DNA from: Paraburkholderia heleia NBRC 101817
Lineage (GTDB): Bacteria > Pseudomonadota > Gammaproteobacteria > Burkholderiales > Burkholderiaceae
Reading direction: 5' to 3'
Length of the DNA: 64,000 nucleotides
Assembly: GCF_000739775.1 (NCBI RefSeq)
Contig: NZ_BBJH01000007.1
Coordinates: forward strand, 124,001 to 188,000
Shown here one piece after another: positions 8,923 to 16,672 of this stretch. The notes beneath the pieces are model-generated. The model had not been told where the DNA came from, made no database searches, and worked only from the letters and a program-made list of their open reading frames with translations. A program made the position numbers and the translations under genes. Each line of letters opens with the position of its first letter. Positions within the stretch are counted from its first letter, which is position 1.

Positions 8923-8949
8923 CGCTTGCGCCGCGCAGAACCGCAAGCG
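8923..8949. promoter_or_regulatory. Inverted repeat upstream of the sigma-54 promoter
   Basis: Arms CGCTTGCG (8923-8930) and CGCAAGCG (8942-8949) are perfect complements separated by 11 bases, ending 20 bases before the -24 element. It could be an operator; no family can be assigned. Confidence 0.45.
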
Positions 8950-8968
8950 CCTTCACTTTCGCGGATGC

Positions 8969-8984
8969 TGGCACAACCCCTGCT
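8969..8984 (+). promoter_or_regulatory. Sigma-54 (RpoN) promoter for the Crp-like gene
   Basis: The sequence TGGCAC-N5-CTGCT has the required GG (8970-8971) and GC (8982-8983) exactly ten bases apart, as in the -24/-12 consensus. Transcription would start near 8995, giving a leader of about 169 bases to the regulator gene at 9164. Enhancer sites were not identified. Confidence 0.65.
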
Positions 8985-9163
8985 AAGTAGAGTTCGCCAC
9001 ACAGGCGTAGATGCCGACAAGCAAGATCGCAAAACGCCAACGTGGCTTATGGGGCCGGCGCAACGAACGAATAGCCGTACGGGTAACGGCGATAACAAAC
9101 CATTCGGTAGCCGGAAGCAGAAAAACAGGAGGCGGCAAACGCCGCTTTACGCGAGGACCGATC

Positions 9164-9898
9164 ATGTTGACCCTTCAATCCGATCTGCACGGCAATCATC
9201 TGCTGGGCGCACTTCCGTCAAACGAATGGCAGGCGTTGGCGCCGCATCTCGAACTCGTTCAACTGCGCACTGAACAGCTGCTCTGCGATTGCGGCCAGCG
9301 CATTCATCACGTGTACTTTCCGACGACCGCCGTCATCTCGATGCTCACGACCATGGAGGACGGCAGTTCCGTCGAAATTGCGGCGGTGGGCCGGGAAGGC
9401 ATGACCGGCGTGCCCGTGCTGACCGGTGGCGAAACGATGCCGAACCGCGTGCAGGTGCAAAGTTCGGGCTTCGCGTACCGCATCAGCGCACAGGCGCTCA
9501 AGCAGCAGTTTGCGCGCTCGGACCTCCTGCGCCGCATTACGCTGCTGTACATGCATGCCCTGCTCACGCAGATCGCGCAGACGGCCGCCTGCAACCGCCA
9601 CCACTCGCTGAGCAGGCAGCTGTGCCGGTGGCTGCTGATCGAAGTGGACCGCGTGGACTCCAACGATCTGAGCGTGACGCAGCAACTGATCGCCGACATG
9701 CTCGGCGTGCGCCGCGAAGGCGTCACGGAAGCCGCCGGCAAGCTGCATGACGAAGGTCTGATCCACCACAGCCGCGGCAAGATCCGCGTACTCGACCGCA
9801 AGCGCCTCGAAGCGCGCGCATGCGAGTGCTACGGTCTCGTGCGCCGCGAGTTCGATCGCCTGCTGCCGCGCCTGCACGAAGCGGAAGCGGTCGAATAA
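9164..9898 (+). CDS. Crp/Fnr family transcriptional regulator
   Basis: 244-residue regulator with an N-terminal cyclic-nucleotide-binding fold (about 20-140) and a C-terminal winged helix. The helix-turn-helix reads SVTQQLIADMLGVRREGVTEAAGKL at about residues 170-195. No Fnr-type cysteine cluster is seen, and the effector cannot be deduced. The ATG at 9164 has GAGG at the right distance; the frame is open for 51 more codons upstream but without features. It diverges from manC and has its own sigma-54-type promoter, so a role in exopolysaccharide or stress control is plausible but not shown. Confidence 0.88.
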   Translation: MLTLQSDLHGNHLLGALPSNEWQALAPHLELVQLRTEQLLCDCGQRIHHVYFPTTAVISMLTTMEDGSSVEIAAVGREGMTGVPVLTGGETMPNRVQVQSSGFAYRISAQALKQQFARSDLLRRITLLYMHALLTQIAQTAACNRHHSLSRQLCRWLLIEVDRVDSNDLSVTQQLIADMLGVRREGVTEAAGKLHDEGLIHHSRGKIRVLDRKRLEARACECYGLVRREFDRLLPRLHEAEAVE

Positions 9899-9944
9899 GG
9901 CGGCCGGCGCGCGCGGTACGTTCGCTTTCCAGCGCGATACGAAG

Positions 9945-9970
9945 GCGTGCCTTATCAGGCACGCTTTCTT
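9945..9970 (+). terminator. Terminator after the Crp-like gene
   Basis: Perfect 8-bp stem (9945-9952 with 9957-9964) around a TATC loop, followed by TTTCTT, 47 bases after the stop codon. Confidence 0.8.
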
Positions 9971-9988
9971 GCGCGCCTGCGCCCCGCT

Positions 9989-10861
9989 TTAACGCCCGCT
10001 GGACTGATGCGCCAATGCGCGCAGCACGTACGAAGCCGCCGCGAAGCCAAAGCTCGCCGTCACGCACACGCTCGAACCAAAGCCCGCGCAGTTCAGCCCG
10101 ACCGGACCGTGATGACCCGGCGACGTGGTGACGTGCTCGGCCTCGGCGTCGATATCGCACACGGCCGCCTCGGGATAGATGAGCGGCTCGTCCGAATACA
10201 CCGCGCTCACCTTGAACCGGGCTTTCGGCCCGCGCGGAAAGCCGTGCTGCTTGCGCAACTGGCCGCGCACCTTGGAGAGCAGCGGGTCCTGGATCGTGAG
10301 CGCGAGGTCGTCGATGCGAATCCGCGTGGGATCGAGCTGCCCGCCCGCGCCGCCCACGGTGATGAGCGGCACGCGATGCTCCACGCACCAGGCGATCAGT
10401 GCGGTCTTGGTGCGCACGCTGTCGATGGCGTCGATCACGTAGTCGAAGCCGCCGCCCAGCAATGCATCAAAGTTCGACGGCTCGACGAAATCCTCGACAA
10501 GACGCACGTCGCAGGCCGGGTCGATGAGCTTGATGCGCTCGGCCATGGCCTCCACCTTGGGCTTGCCGTAGTTGCCGTCGAGCGCGTGGATCTGGCGGTT
10601 GGTGTTGCTCTCGGCCACGTTGTCGAGGTCGATCAGCGTGAGCTTGCCGATCGCGCTGCGCGCGAGCGCCTCGGCGGCCCACGAGCCCACGCCGCCAATG
10701 CCGATCACGGCAACGTGGGCGCGCTCGAACGCGTCGAGCGCGGGTGCGCCATAAAGCCGCGCGATTCCGCCGAACCGGCGGGCACGGTCGGCAACATCGT
10801 CGGCGGGGCTCGCGGTAAGATCGACGGAGCCGGCGGCAGGGGAAATCGGGGTACTGGACAT
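9989..10861 (-). CDS. tcdA: tRNA threonylcarbamoyladenosine dehydratase
   Basis: TcdA (CsdL/YgdL) cyclises t6A37 to ct6A in tRNA using ATP. The E1-like nucleotide-binding motif VIGIGGVGSWAAEALARS is at about residues 52-70, then DLDNVAESNTNRQ. The family block TVGGAGGQLDPTRI is near 165. The start at 10861 gives 290 residues and follows the tract before the conserved RRFGGIARLYG. A longer frame upstream is not supported. It diverges from pdxH. Confidence 0.93.
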   Translation of the reverse strand: MSSTPISPAAGSVDLTASPADDVADRARRFGGIARLYGAPALDAFERAHVAVIGIGGVGSWAAEALARSAIGKLTLIDLDNVAESNTNRQIHALDGNYGKPKVEAMAERIKLIDPACDVRLVEDFVEPSNFDALLGGGFDYVIDAIDSVRTKTALIAWCVEHRVPLITVGGAGGQLDPTRIRIDDLALTIQDPLLSKVRGQLRKQHGFPRGPKARFKVSAVYSDEPLIYPEAAVCDIDAEAEHVTTSPGHHGPVGLNCAGFGSSVCVTASFGFAAASYVLRALAHQSSGR

Positions 10862-10985
10862 GACGGTAGGCAATCGTAAGCGGACCTCGGACCGCTCACA
10901 CGCTGCTGTCACGGTCCTCGCAAGACCCGTATTTTGCCTGATCGCGCCGAACGAGGCCGGGCGCCCCTCGCCGGGCGCCTTCCTC

Positions 10986-11016
10986 GCCTGTTCGACATTC
11001 GCCTGTTCGATATACT
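10986..11016 (+). promoter_or_regulatory. Probable pdxH promoter region with direct repeat
   Basis: TATACT (11011-11016) is a good -10 element 29 bases before the pdxH start, but no good -35 is seen. The ten-base sequence GCCTGTTCGA occurs twice, at 10986-10995 and 11001-11010, immediately before it, which could be an activator site. Confidence 0.4.
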
Positions 11017-11044
11017 TGTCCGCATTGAAGCGTCTGCCTAAAAG

Positions 11045-11686
11045 ATGACCTCCCTCGCCGATCTCCGCAAGACCTACTCGCTTGGCTCGCTCGACGCCGC
11101 CGACGTCGATCCCGATCCGATCCGCCAGTTCCAGACCTGGTTCGCCCAGGCGCTCGACGCGAAGCTGCCCGAGCCCAACGCCATGACCGTCGCCACGGTC
11201 GACGCACAAGGCCGCCCCGCCGCGCGCATCCTGCTCATCAAGGGCGTGGACGAGCGCGGCTTCGTGTTCTTCACGAACTACGAAAGCCGCAAGGGCCGCG
11301 AGCTGGGCGCGAATCCGCATGCGGCGCTGCTCTTTTACTGGATCGAACTGGAGCGTCAGGTTCGCATCGAGGGCAAGGTCGAACTCACGAGCGCCGAGGA
11401 AAGCGACGCCTACTTCAACTCGCGCCCGCTCGGCTCGCGCATTGGCGCGTGGGTCTCCGAGCAAAGCACGGTGATCGCGAACCGCAAGACGCTCGAGGCC
11501 CGCGAGCGCGAGATCGCCGCGCAGTATGGCGAGACGCCGCCGCGCCCGCCGCACTGGGGCGGCTACCGCCTCGTGCCGCAGGCCATCGAGTTCTGGCAAG
11601 GCCGCCCGTCGCGCCTGCACGACCGCATCCGCTACACGCGTGAGAGCGCGGGCGCGGCCTGGCGCATCGAGCGTCTCGCGCCCTGA
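11045..11686 (+). CDS. pdxH: Pyridoxamine 5'-phosphate oxidase
   Basis: FMN enzyme that oxidises pyridoxine and pyridoxamine phosphates to pyridoxal phosphate. The 213-residue length is normal. Visible family features are the FMN-binding blocks [24 protein letters not shown] and [23 protein letters not shown], and the C-terminal [24 protein letters not shown], the family signature. The N-terminal half has the conserved NAMTVATVD. It stands between divergent tcdA and co-directional cfa, 185 bp from the latter. Confidence 0.97.
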   Translation: MTSLADLRKTYSLGSLDAADVDPDPIRQFQTWFAQALDAKLPEPNAMTVATVDAQGRPAARILLIKGVDERGFVFFTNYESRKGRELGANPHAALLFYWIELERQVRIEGKVELTSAEESDAYFNSRPLGSRIGAWVSEQSTVIANRKTLEAREREIAAQYGETPPRPPHWGGYRLVPQAIEFWQGRPSRLHDRIRYTRESAGAAWRIERLAP

Positions 11687-11871
11687 GCGCATGCGCGCGG
11701 CGTAACACGCTTGCCGTACTTGCGCCGCGCACACCAGGTTTTCGTCTCACCGCTTTCGTTGCACGTCGTTCAGTAGCTCGCTGTTGCCATTACGCTGTTG
11801 CCAAAAAACCTGCATCGCAATTCGCTTTTGTCGTTGGGCACCGATCGTTCATCTGACACGGAGAGAAACGC

Positions 11872-13086
11872 ATGTTCTGGGAGAAGAAACTCGCACAGTG
11901 GGTCGAAGAAGTGCGCAACAAGGCCGACTTGCCCGCCCGCCTCGTGCTCTGGAGCGGGCAGCAATACGACTTCGGCCACTTCGCCGCACCTGCCGTCACG
12001 CTCAAGGTCAATAGCGCGTCGGCGCTGCCGCTTCTGCTAACGCCGAGCCTCGACAATCTCGGCGAGGCCTACGTGAAGGGCAAGATCGACATCGAAGGCA
12101 AGCTCGCCGACATCATCAACATCAGCTATTCGCTCGCGCGCAACACCGTCACGAGCGCCGGCAAGCTCGCACGCGTGCGCCGCTATTTCACGCATTCGAA
12201 GTCCACGGACAAGCGGGCCATCCAGTACCACTACGACGTCTCGAACGCGTTCTACAAGCTCTGGCTCGACGAGAACATGGTCTATTCGTGCGCCTACTTC
12301 GAGAACGGCGACGAAGACCTCGCCACCGCCCAGCTCAAGAAGATCGACCACATCCTCACGAAGATCCAGGTGAAGGAAGGTCAGACGCTGCTCGACATCG
12401 GCTGCGGCTGGGGCGCGCTCGTGCTGCGGGCGGCGCAGAAGTTCGGCGCGCGCTGCGTGGGCGTGACGCTCTCGCAGAACCAGTTCGATCTCGCCACCGC
12501 CCGCGTGAGGGCGGCGGGCCTCGAAGACCGCATCGAGATCCGCCTGCAGGACTATCGCGACGTCCAGGGCCAGTTCGACCGCATCACGAGCGTGGGCATG
12601 TTCGAGCACGTCGGGCGCAAGCATCTGCCGGGCTATTTCCGCAAGGTCCACGACCTGCTCGCCGACGACGGCGTCGCCATGAATCACGGCATCACCTCGT
12701 CGGACGCCGACTCGGGCGAAACGGCGCTCGGCGGCGGCGAGTTCATCGACCGCTACGTGTTCCCCGACGGCGAGCTGCCGCACATCGGCCTCGCGCTCGA
12801 AGCGGCGCAGCGCGGCGGCCTCGAAGCGGTTGACGTGGAAAGCCTGCGCCGTCACTATGCGCACACGCTCGATTTGTGGGCGGAGAATTTCGAGGCGCGC
12901 GCCGAGGAAGCGAAACAGCTCGTCGACGACGAGAAGTTCCGCATCTGGCGCGTGTATCTGGCGGGTTGCGCGTACGCGTTCGAGCACGACGACGTGTCGA
13001 TCTTCCAGATCGTCTGCCGCAAGGCCGGCCGCAGCGCGAAGACGCTGCCGTGGTCGCGCCGGTATATGTACGAGAAGCCGCTCTGA
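11872..13086 (+). CDS. cfa: Cyclopropane-fatty-acyl-phospholipid synthase
   Basis: This enzyme transfers a methylene group from S-adenosylmethionine to double bonds of membrane phospholipid acyl chains, usually in stationary phase or under acid stress. The 404-residue protein shows HYDVSNAFYKLWLD at about 123, the SAM-binding motif LLDIGCGWGAL at about 172, and the family block SVGMFEHVGRKHL at about 242. GGAGAG precedes the ATG. In the 185-bp upstream gap GCTGTTGCCA occurs twice (11780-11789 and 11794-11803). Confidence 0.96.
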   Translation: MFWEKKLAQWVEEVRNKADLPARLVLWSGQQYDFGHFAAPAVTLKVNSASALPLLLTPSLDNLGEAYVKGKIDIEGKLADIINISYSLARNTVTSAGKLARVRRYFTHSKSTDKRAIQYHYDVSNAFYKLWLDENMVYSCAYFENGDEDLATAQLKKIDHILTKIQVKEGQTLLDIGCGWGALVLRAAQKFGARCVGVTLSQNQFDLATARVRAAGLEDRIEIRLQDYRDVQGQFDRITSVGMFEHVGRKHLPGYFRKVHDLLADDGVAMNHGITSSDADSGETALGGGEFIDRYVFPDGELPHIGLALEAAQRGGLEAVDVESLRRHYAHTLDLWAENFEARAEEAKQLVDDEKFRIWRVYLAGCAYAFEHDDVSIFQIVCRKAGRSAKTLPWSRRYMYEKPL

Positions 13087-13205
13087 CGCAGGCGGCGGCG
13101 CGGTTCGCCGCGCCGCCGGCGTATCGACTGTTCGCGCAGTTGCGCCCGGTCCGGGCGGCTTCGCCCCGCGACCGCCATCACCACACCACCGCGCGACGCC
13201 ACTGC

Positions 13206-14663
13206 ATGAACGAACGCGACGACGGCCACGACCTGTTTGGCGACATGACGCCTGGGCCGGGCAACGATTCCCGCCGCAACGCCGTCGGCCCAGCCGCGCG
13301 CCCGGCTGCGCGCCGCAACGCGCCGAAAGCCGAAGCCCGCGCCGAGCCGCAGCCCGACCTGTTCGGCCTCGCGGCGCCTGTGCCAACGCCTGCGGCGAAG
13401 CCCGCCGCTCAGTCCGCGGCGCAGCGCCCGGCTCGCCCCACTCGCGAGAACGCCGCCGATGTGGATGCGCACGAAAAAGGCGAGCTGCGCCCCAAACCGC
13501 CGAAGCAGCCCGCATCCGGCACCGGCGCCCCCAAACGCCGCGGCCGCGGCGTGCTGCCCGCCGTGGCGACGCAAGACACGCTCGACGCCGCCGCCGCGCT
13601 GCCCGCGAGCGTGCGCCTCGGCACCTCGTCGTGGTCGTTTCCGGGCTGGCGCGGCATCGTCTACGGCGAGGACTACAGCCAGTCCAGGCTTGCCCGCGAT
13701 GGCCTCTCGGCCTACGGGGCGCATCCGCTGCTGCGCTCGGTGAGCATCGACCGCTCGTTCTATGCGCCGCTTACCGTCACCGATTACCTGCGCTACGCGC
13801 AGCAGGTGCCGGACCACTTCCGCTTCATCGTGAAAGCGCCGGCGCTCGTCACCGACGCCAGTGTGCGCGGCGAGCGTGGCGAGCCCGTGTCCGCAAACCC
13901 CTGCTTTCTCAACGCGGAGCTGGCCGCGCGCGAATTCGTCGAGCCGTGCCTCGCGGGGCTCGGCGGCAAGGCCGGCGCGCTCGTGTTCCAGTTTCCGCCG
14001 CTGCCCGATCAGCTGCTAGCCGACCCGGCGGCGTTCGTCGAGCGGCTAGCCGCCTTCCTCGCCGCGCTGCCGCCACTGCCCCAATCGACCGGGCCGACCG
14101 CACCCGGCGACGGCCCCTGCTACGCCGTCGAGATCCGCGACGCGATCCTGCTCACGCCGCGCTTCGTTCGCACGCTGCGCGCCGCGGGCGTGCGCTACTG
14201 CGTCGGCCTGCACGCCCGCATGCCGGACCCGCTGCGCCAGGCCGCCGCGCTCGCGCTGATGGACGGCGAAACCCCGGCCGGCCCGCTGATCGTGCGCTGG
14301 AGCCTGCATAGCGGCTTCAGGTACGAGCAGGCGAAGGCGCGCTACGAGCCGTTCGACAAGCTGGTGGACGAAGACCCGCATACGCGCGTCACGCTCGCGG
14401 AACTGGCCGCGCGCTACGCGATGGCGGGCCAGCCCGTGCTGATCACGACCAATAACAAGGCGGAGGGATCGGCGCCGCTCACGTGCGCGAAGCTCGCGCG
14501 GGCGATTGCGGACGAGATGGAACGCTTGCGCGGGGAAATGGCGCCGGACGCCGCGCGCGACGCGACGCCGGACGAAACGCCGCCCGGCACGCAAGAAGAC
14601 GAACAAAACGAAGACCGACGCGCGAAGCGGGATCGAAACCCGGGTACCGATCCCGCCTGCTGA
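13206..14663 (+). CDS. YecE/DUF72 family protein with Ala/Pro-rich N-terminal extension
   Basis: The DUF72 (YecE) TIM-barrel-like domain begins near residue 137 with VRLGTSSWSFPGWRG and runs to about 445. Usual members are about 250-300 residues; this one has 485. The extra parts are a low-complexity N-terminal segment of about 135 residues rich in Ala, Pro and Lys, and a charged tail. The family has no settled biochemical role, and iron-sulfur or nuclease-related functions have been suggested. The start at 13206 is the first ATG after cfa; its ribosome site is weak. Its end is three bases from the convergent msrA stop. Confidence 0.8.
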   Translation: MNERDDGHDLFGDMTPGPGNDSRRNAVGPAARPAARRNAPKAEARAEPQPDLFGLAAPVPTPAAKPAAQSAAQRPARPTRENAADVDAHEKGELRPKPPKQPASGTGAPKRRGRGVLPAVATQDTLDAAAALPASVRLGTSSWSFPGWRGIVYGEDYSQSRLARDGLSAYGAHPLLRSVSIDRSFYAPLTVTDYLRYAQQVPDHFRFIVKAPALVTDASVRGERGEPVSANPCFLNAELAAREFVEPCLAGLGGKAGALVFQFPPLPDQLLADPAAFVERLAAFLAALPPLPQSTGPTAPGDGPCYAVEIRDAILLTPRFVRTLRAAGVRYCVGLHARMPDPLRQAAALALMDGETPAGPLIVRWSLHSGFRYEQAKARYEPFDKLVDEDPHTRVTLAELAARYAMAGQPVLITTNNKAEGSAPLTCAKLARAIADEMERLRGEMAPDAARDATPDETPPGTQEDEQNEDRRAKRDRNPGTDPAC

Positions 14664-14666
14664 CGC

Positions 14667-15215
14667 TCATTCCGCCTTGAGCCGGTGCGCGAACTTCTGG
14701 CGGAACTTCGCGACCTTCGGCGCCACCACGAACGAGCAATAGCCCTGGTTCGGGTGCTGCGCGAAGTAGTTCTGGTGATACGCCTCGGCGGGGAAATAGT
14801 TGCCGTCGAGCGGCAGCACCTGGGTGACGATCTTGCCGTCGTACACGCCTTCTGCGGCCAGTTCGCGAATCGCCTGCTCGGCGGTCTCGCGCTGGGCCTC
14901 GGAGTGCGTGAAGATCACCGAGCGGTACTGCGTACCCACATCGTTGCCCTGGCGGTTCAGTTGCGTGGGATCGTGAATCGCGAAGAAGATGTCGAGAATC
15001 TCGCGATACGTGATCCTGGCGGGATCGAAGTCCACCTTCACGACCTCGGCGTGGCCGGTCTCACCGTCGCAGACCTGCTCGTAACCCGGGTTCGCCACGT
15101 GGCCGCCCGCGTAGCCCGACTCCACCGCACTCACGCCCTCCACGCGCAGATACACCGCCTCCAGGCACCAGAAGCATCCGCCGCCCAGGGTGGCCGTTTC
15201 GACTGTCTGACTCAT
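14667..15215 (-). CDS. msrA: Peptide-methionine (S)-S-oxide reductase MsrA
   Basis: Repairs oxidised methionine (S-sulfoxide) in proteins using thioredoxin. The catalytic motif GGGCFWCLEAVY is at residues 11-22. YAGGHVANPGYEQVCDGETGHAE and the C-terminal HQNYFAQHPNQGYC complete the family signature. AAAGGAG lies eight bases before the ATG at 15215, giving 182 residues. An upstream in-frame start (15350) would add a peptide made of TSAV repeats from a 12-bp tandem array and is unlikely. Confidence 0.96.
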   Translation of the reverse strand: MSQTVETATLGGGCFWCLEAVYLRVEGVSAVESGYAGGHVANPGYEQVCDGETGHAEVVKVDFDPARITYREILDIFFAIHDPTQLNRQGNDVGTQYRSVIFTHSEAQRETAEQAIRELAAEGVYDGKIVTQVLPLDGNYFPAEAYHQNYFAQHPNQGYCSFVVAPKVAKFRQKFAHRLKAE

Positions 15216-15242
15216 GCTGTTCGCTCCTTTGATCGTGAATCC

Positions 15243-15302
15243 GGACGTAACTGCGGACGTAACTGCGGACGTAACCGCGGACGTAACTGCGGACGCCATC
15301 GC
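15243..15302. repeat. 12-bp tandem repeat upstream of msrA
   Basis: Five units of GGACGTAACTGC: 15243, 15255, 15267, 15279 and a diverged one at 15291. Units 1, 2 and 4 are identical. The unit length is a multiple of three, so the msrA frame stays open through it. It lies 28 bases upstream of the msrA start. Confidence 0.9.
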
Positions 15303-15363
15303 GGACCGCACCGGGAACACCGCTGCGCGGCGCCCCGCGCGACCCGCCATCCGCCGCTTCCGC

Positions 15364-15380
15364 TAAAATTGTGACAATTT
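15364..15380. promoter_or_regulatory. Palindrome overlapping a -10-like box between msrA and flavin reductase
   Basis: AAATTGT (15366-15372), one central base, then ACAATTT (15374-15380) form a perfect 15-bp palindrome. It overlaps TAAAAT (15364-15369), which could be the -10 of the flavin reductase gene. A repressor bound here would block that promoter. No good -35 is seen. Confidence 0.5.
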
Positions 15381-15455
15381 GCCGATTTTCCACATGACGT
15401 TGATCCCGATTTCTGCTCCCGCCGCCGTGCGCGCGGTCCGTGAAGGCCTGCACCG

Positions 15456-15977
15456 ATGATCCGACGCGCCAGCCCGCCCAATTTCGACGACGGCGCATTC
15501 CGCCGCGCGCTTGGCCAGTTCGCCACCGGCGTGACCGTGATCACGACGCGCGCGCCCGATGGCACGCTCATCGGCATCACGGCCAGCTCGTTCAATTCGG
15601 TCTCGCTCAATCCGCCGCTCGTGCTGTGGAGCCTCGCCACGCGCTCGGCGTCCATGCCTGTGTTCCGCTCGAACAGCCATTATGTGATCAATGTGCTCGC
15701 CGCGTCGCAGCTCGACCTGTGCAAGCGCTTTGCGACCGTCAAGGGCGACCGTTTCGAGGGCGTCTCGCACGCGGCCGGCGACACCGGCATGCCCGTGCTG
15801 GACGGCGCGATCGCATGGTTCGAGTGCCACAACCGCAGCCGCTACGACGAAGGCGACCACGTGATTTTCGTCGGGGAAGTGGAACGCTGCGGCGTACGCG
15901 AGGACGGCACGGAGGCTTCGCCGCTCGTGTTCTACGGCGGCGCGTTCCACCAGCTCCAGTCCCTCGCGGATAATTGA
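15456..15977 (+). CDS. Flavin reductase family protein
   Basis: 173-residue FMN-binding split-barrel protein of the flavin reductase-like family. The N-terminal block FRRALGQFATGVTVITT, the ligand-binding ITASSFNSVSLNPPLVLWSL and the C-terminal PLVFYGGAFHQL are typical. Such enzymes supply reduced FMN or FAD to partner monooxygenases. No partner oxygenase is adjacent, so the role is open. It diverges from msrA across 240 bp with a palindromic site near the start. Confidence 0.9.
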   Translation: MIRRASPPNFDDGAFRRALGQFATGVTVITTRAPDGTLIGITASSFNSVSLNPPLVLWSLATRSASMPVFRSNSHYVINVLAASQLDLCKRFATVKGDRFEGVSHAAGDTGMPVLDGAIAWFECHNRSRYDEGDHVIFVGEVERCGVREDGTEASPLVFYGGAFHQLQSLADN

Positions 15978-16000
15978 CGGGGCGGGGCGCGCACCCCGTC
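15976..16000. terminator. Possible hairpin between flavin reductase and kynR
   Basis: Seven-base arms 15976-15982 and 15994-16000 are complementary in the 31-bp gap between convergent genes. No uridine run follows. Confidence 0.3.
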
Positions 16001-16008
16001 GCTCCCGG

Positions 16009-16515
16009 TTATGCCGGCGCGCTCTTCGGCTCGCGCTGCGCGATCAGGTCCACGGGCACGCCCACTTCCACCTTGAGCGTCGTAAGGACGATGTTCGAGC
16101 GGATGTCCATCACGCCCGGCGCCTTGTATAGCTTGTTGAGCACGAAGTCCGAGTAGTGCTTGAGGTTGTGCGCGAGCACGCGCAGCAGGTAGTGCGTCTC
16201 GCCCGTCACCACATACGCCCCCACCACCTCCGGCCAGTCGCGCAGCGCCGTGACGAAGCGCTCGTGCCAGCTCTCCTGGTCGTTGCGCATCGATACCTGC
16301 ACGAACGCCTCCATCTCGAAGCCGAGAATCTCCCGGTTCAGACTCGCGCGGTAGCGCTCCACCACCCCCTGCTCCTCGAGCAGCCGCAAACGGCGCAGGC
16401 ACGCCGATGGCGAAAGCGAAATGCGCTCCGCCAGATCGAGATTACTGATCCGCCCCTCGTTTTGCAGCACGGCGAGAATACGGCAATCGGTAGCGTCCAG
16501 CGAGATTGCGTTCAT
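16009..16515 (-). CDS. kynR: Lrp/AsnC family regulator of kynurenine genes
   Basis: 168-residue Lrp/AsnC protein. The helix-turn-helix is at about residues 8-55 (DCRILAVLQNEGRISNLDLAERISLSPSACLRRLRLLEEQG), followed by the RAM effector-binding domain (VVGAYVVTGETHYLLRV). It diverges from kynBUA, the arrangement of KynR, which in Pseudomonas and Burkholderia activates kyn genes in response to L-kynurenine. The assignment to KynR rests on that neighbourhood. Confidence 0.9.
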   Translation of the reverse strand: MNAISLDATDCRILAVLQNEGRISNLDLAERISLSPSACLRRLRLLEEQGVVERYRASLNREILGFEMEAFVQVSMRNDQESWHERFVTALRDWPEVVGAYVVTGETHYLLRVLAHNLKHYSDFVLNKLYKAPGVMDIRSNIVLTTLKVEVGVPVDLIAQREPKSAPA

Positions 16516-16546
16516 ATTTGGTCTCCATTCCCGTCTTGAGACAAAT
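16516..16546. promoter_or_regulatory. Inverted repeat in the kynR-kynB promoter region (putative KynR site)
   Basis: ATTTGGTCTC (16516-16525) and GAGACAAAT (16538-16546) are complementary apart from one extra G, directly upstream of kynR in the divergent control region. Lrp-family proteins bind such AT-ended imperfect palindromes, often regulating themselves. Confidence 0.5.
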
Positions 16547-16672
16547 TATGTGCCAACAATCGAAGTTTGCGGCGCTTTTTTCGCAAGCACATTTCGCGCG
16601 GGGTTGCCTATCATTCGAAGCATAGCTTTGCATGGGACCGCCCTCAGCGCTTAAGCGCCAGGTGCGGCCGAC

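Larger units (their letters stand above)
8410..9163. other. Long divergent intergenic region between manC and the Crp-like gene
   Basis: These 754 bp hold no convincing gene. They are richer in A+T than the surroundings and are dense in regulatory-looking sequence: four GTCAT units at an 11-bp step (8559-8596), an inverted repeat (8923-8949) and a sigma-54-type promoter (8969-8984). Open frames here (for example 8574-8897) lack a ribosome site and a recognisable product. Confidence 0.7.

Noticed and set aside
9011..9163. 51-codon N-terminal extension of the Crp-like regulator
   Set aside because: The frame is open but basic and featureless; the ATG at 9164 has a good ribosome site and begins the conserved fold. 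The extension would also lie in the sigma-54 leader.
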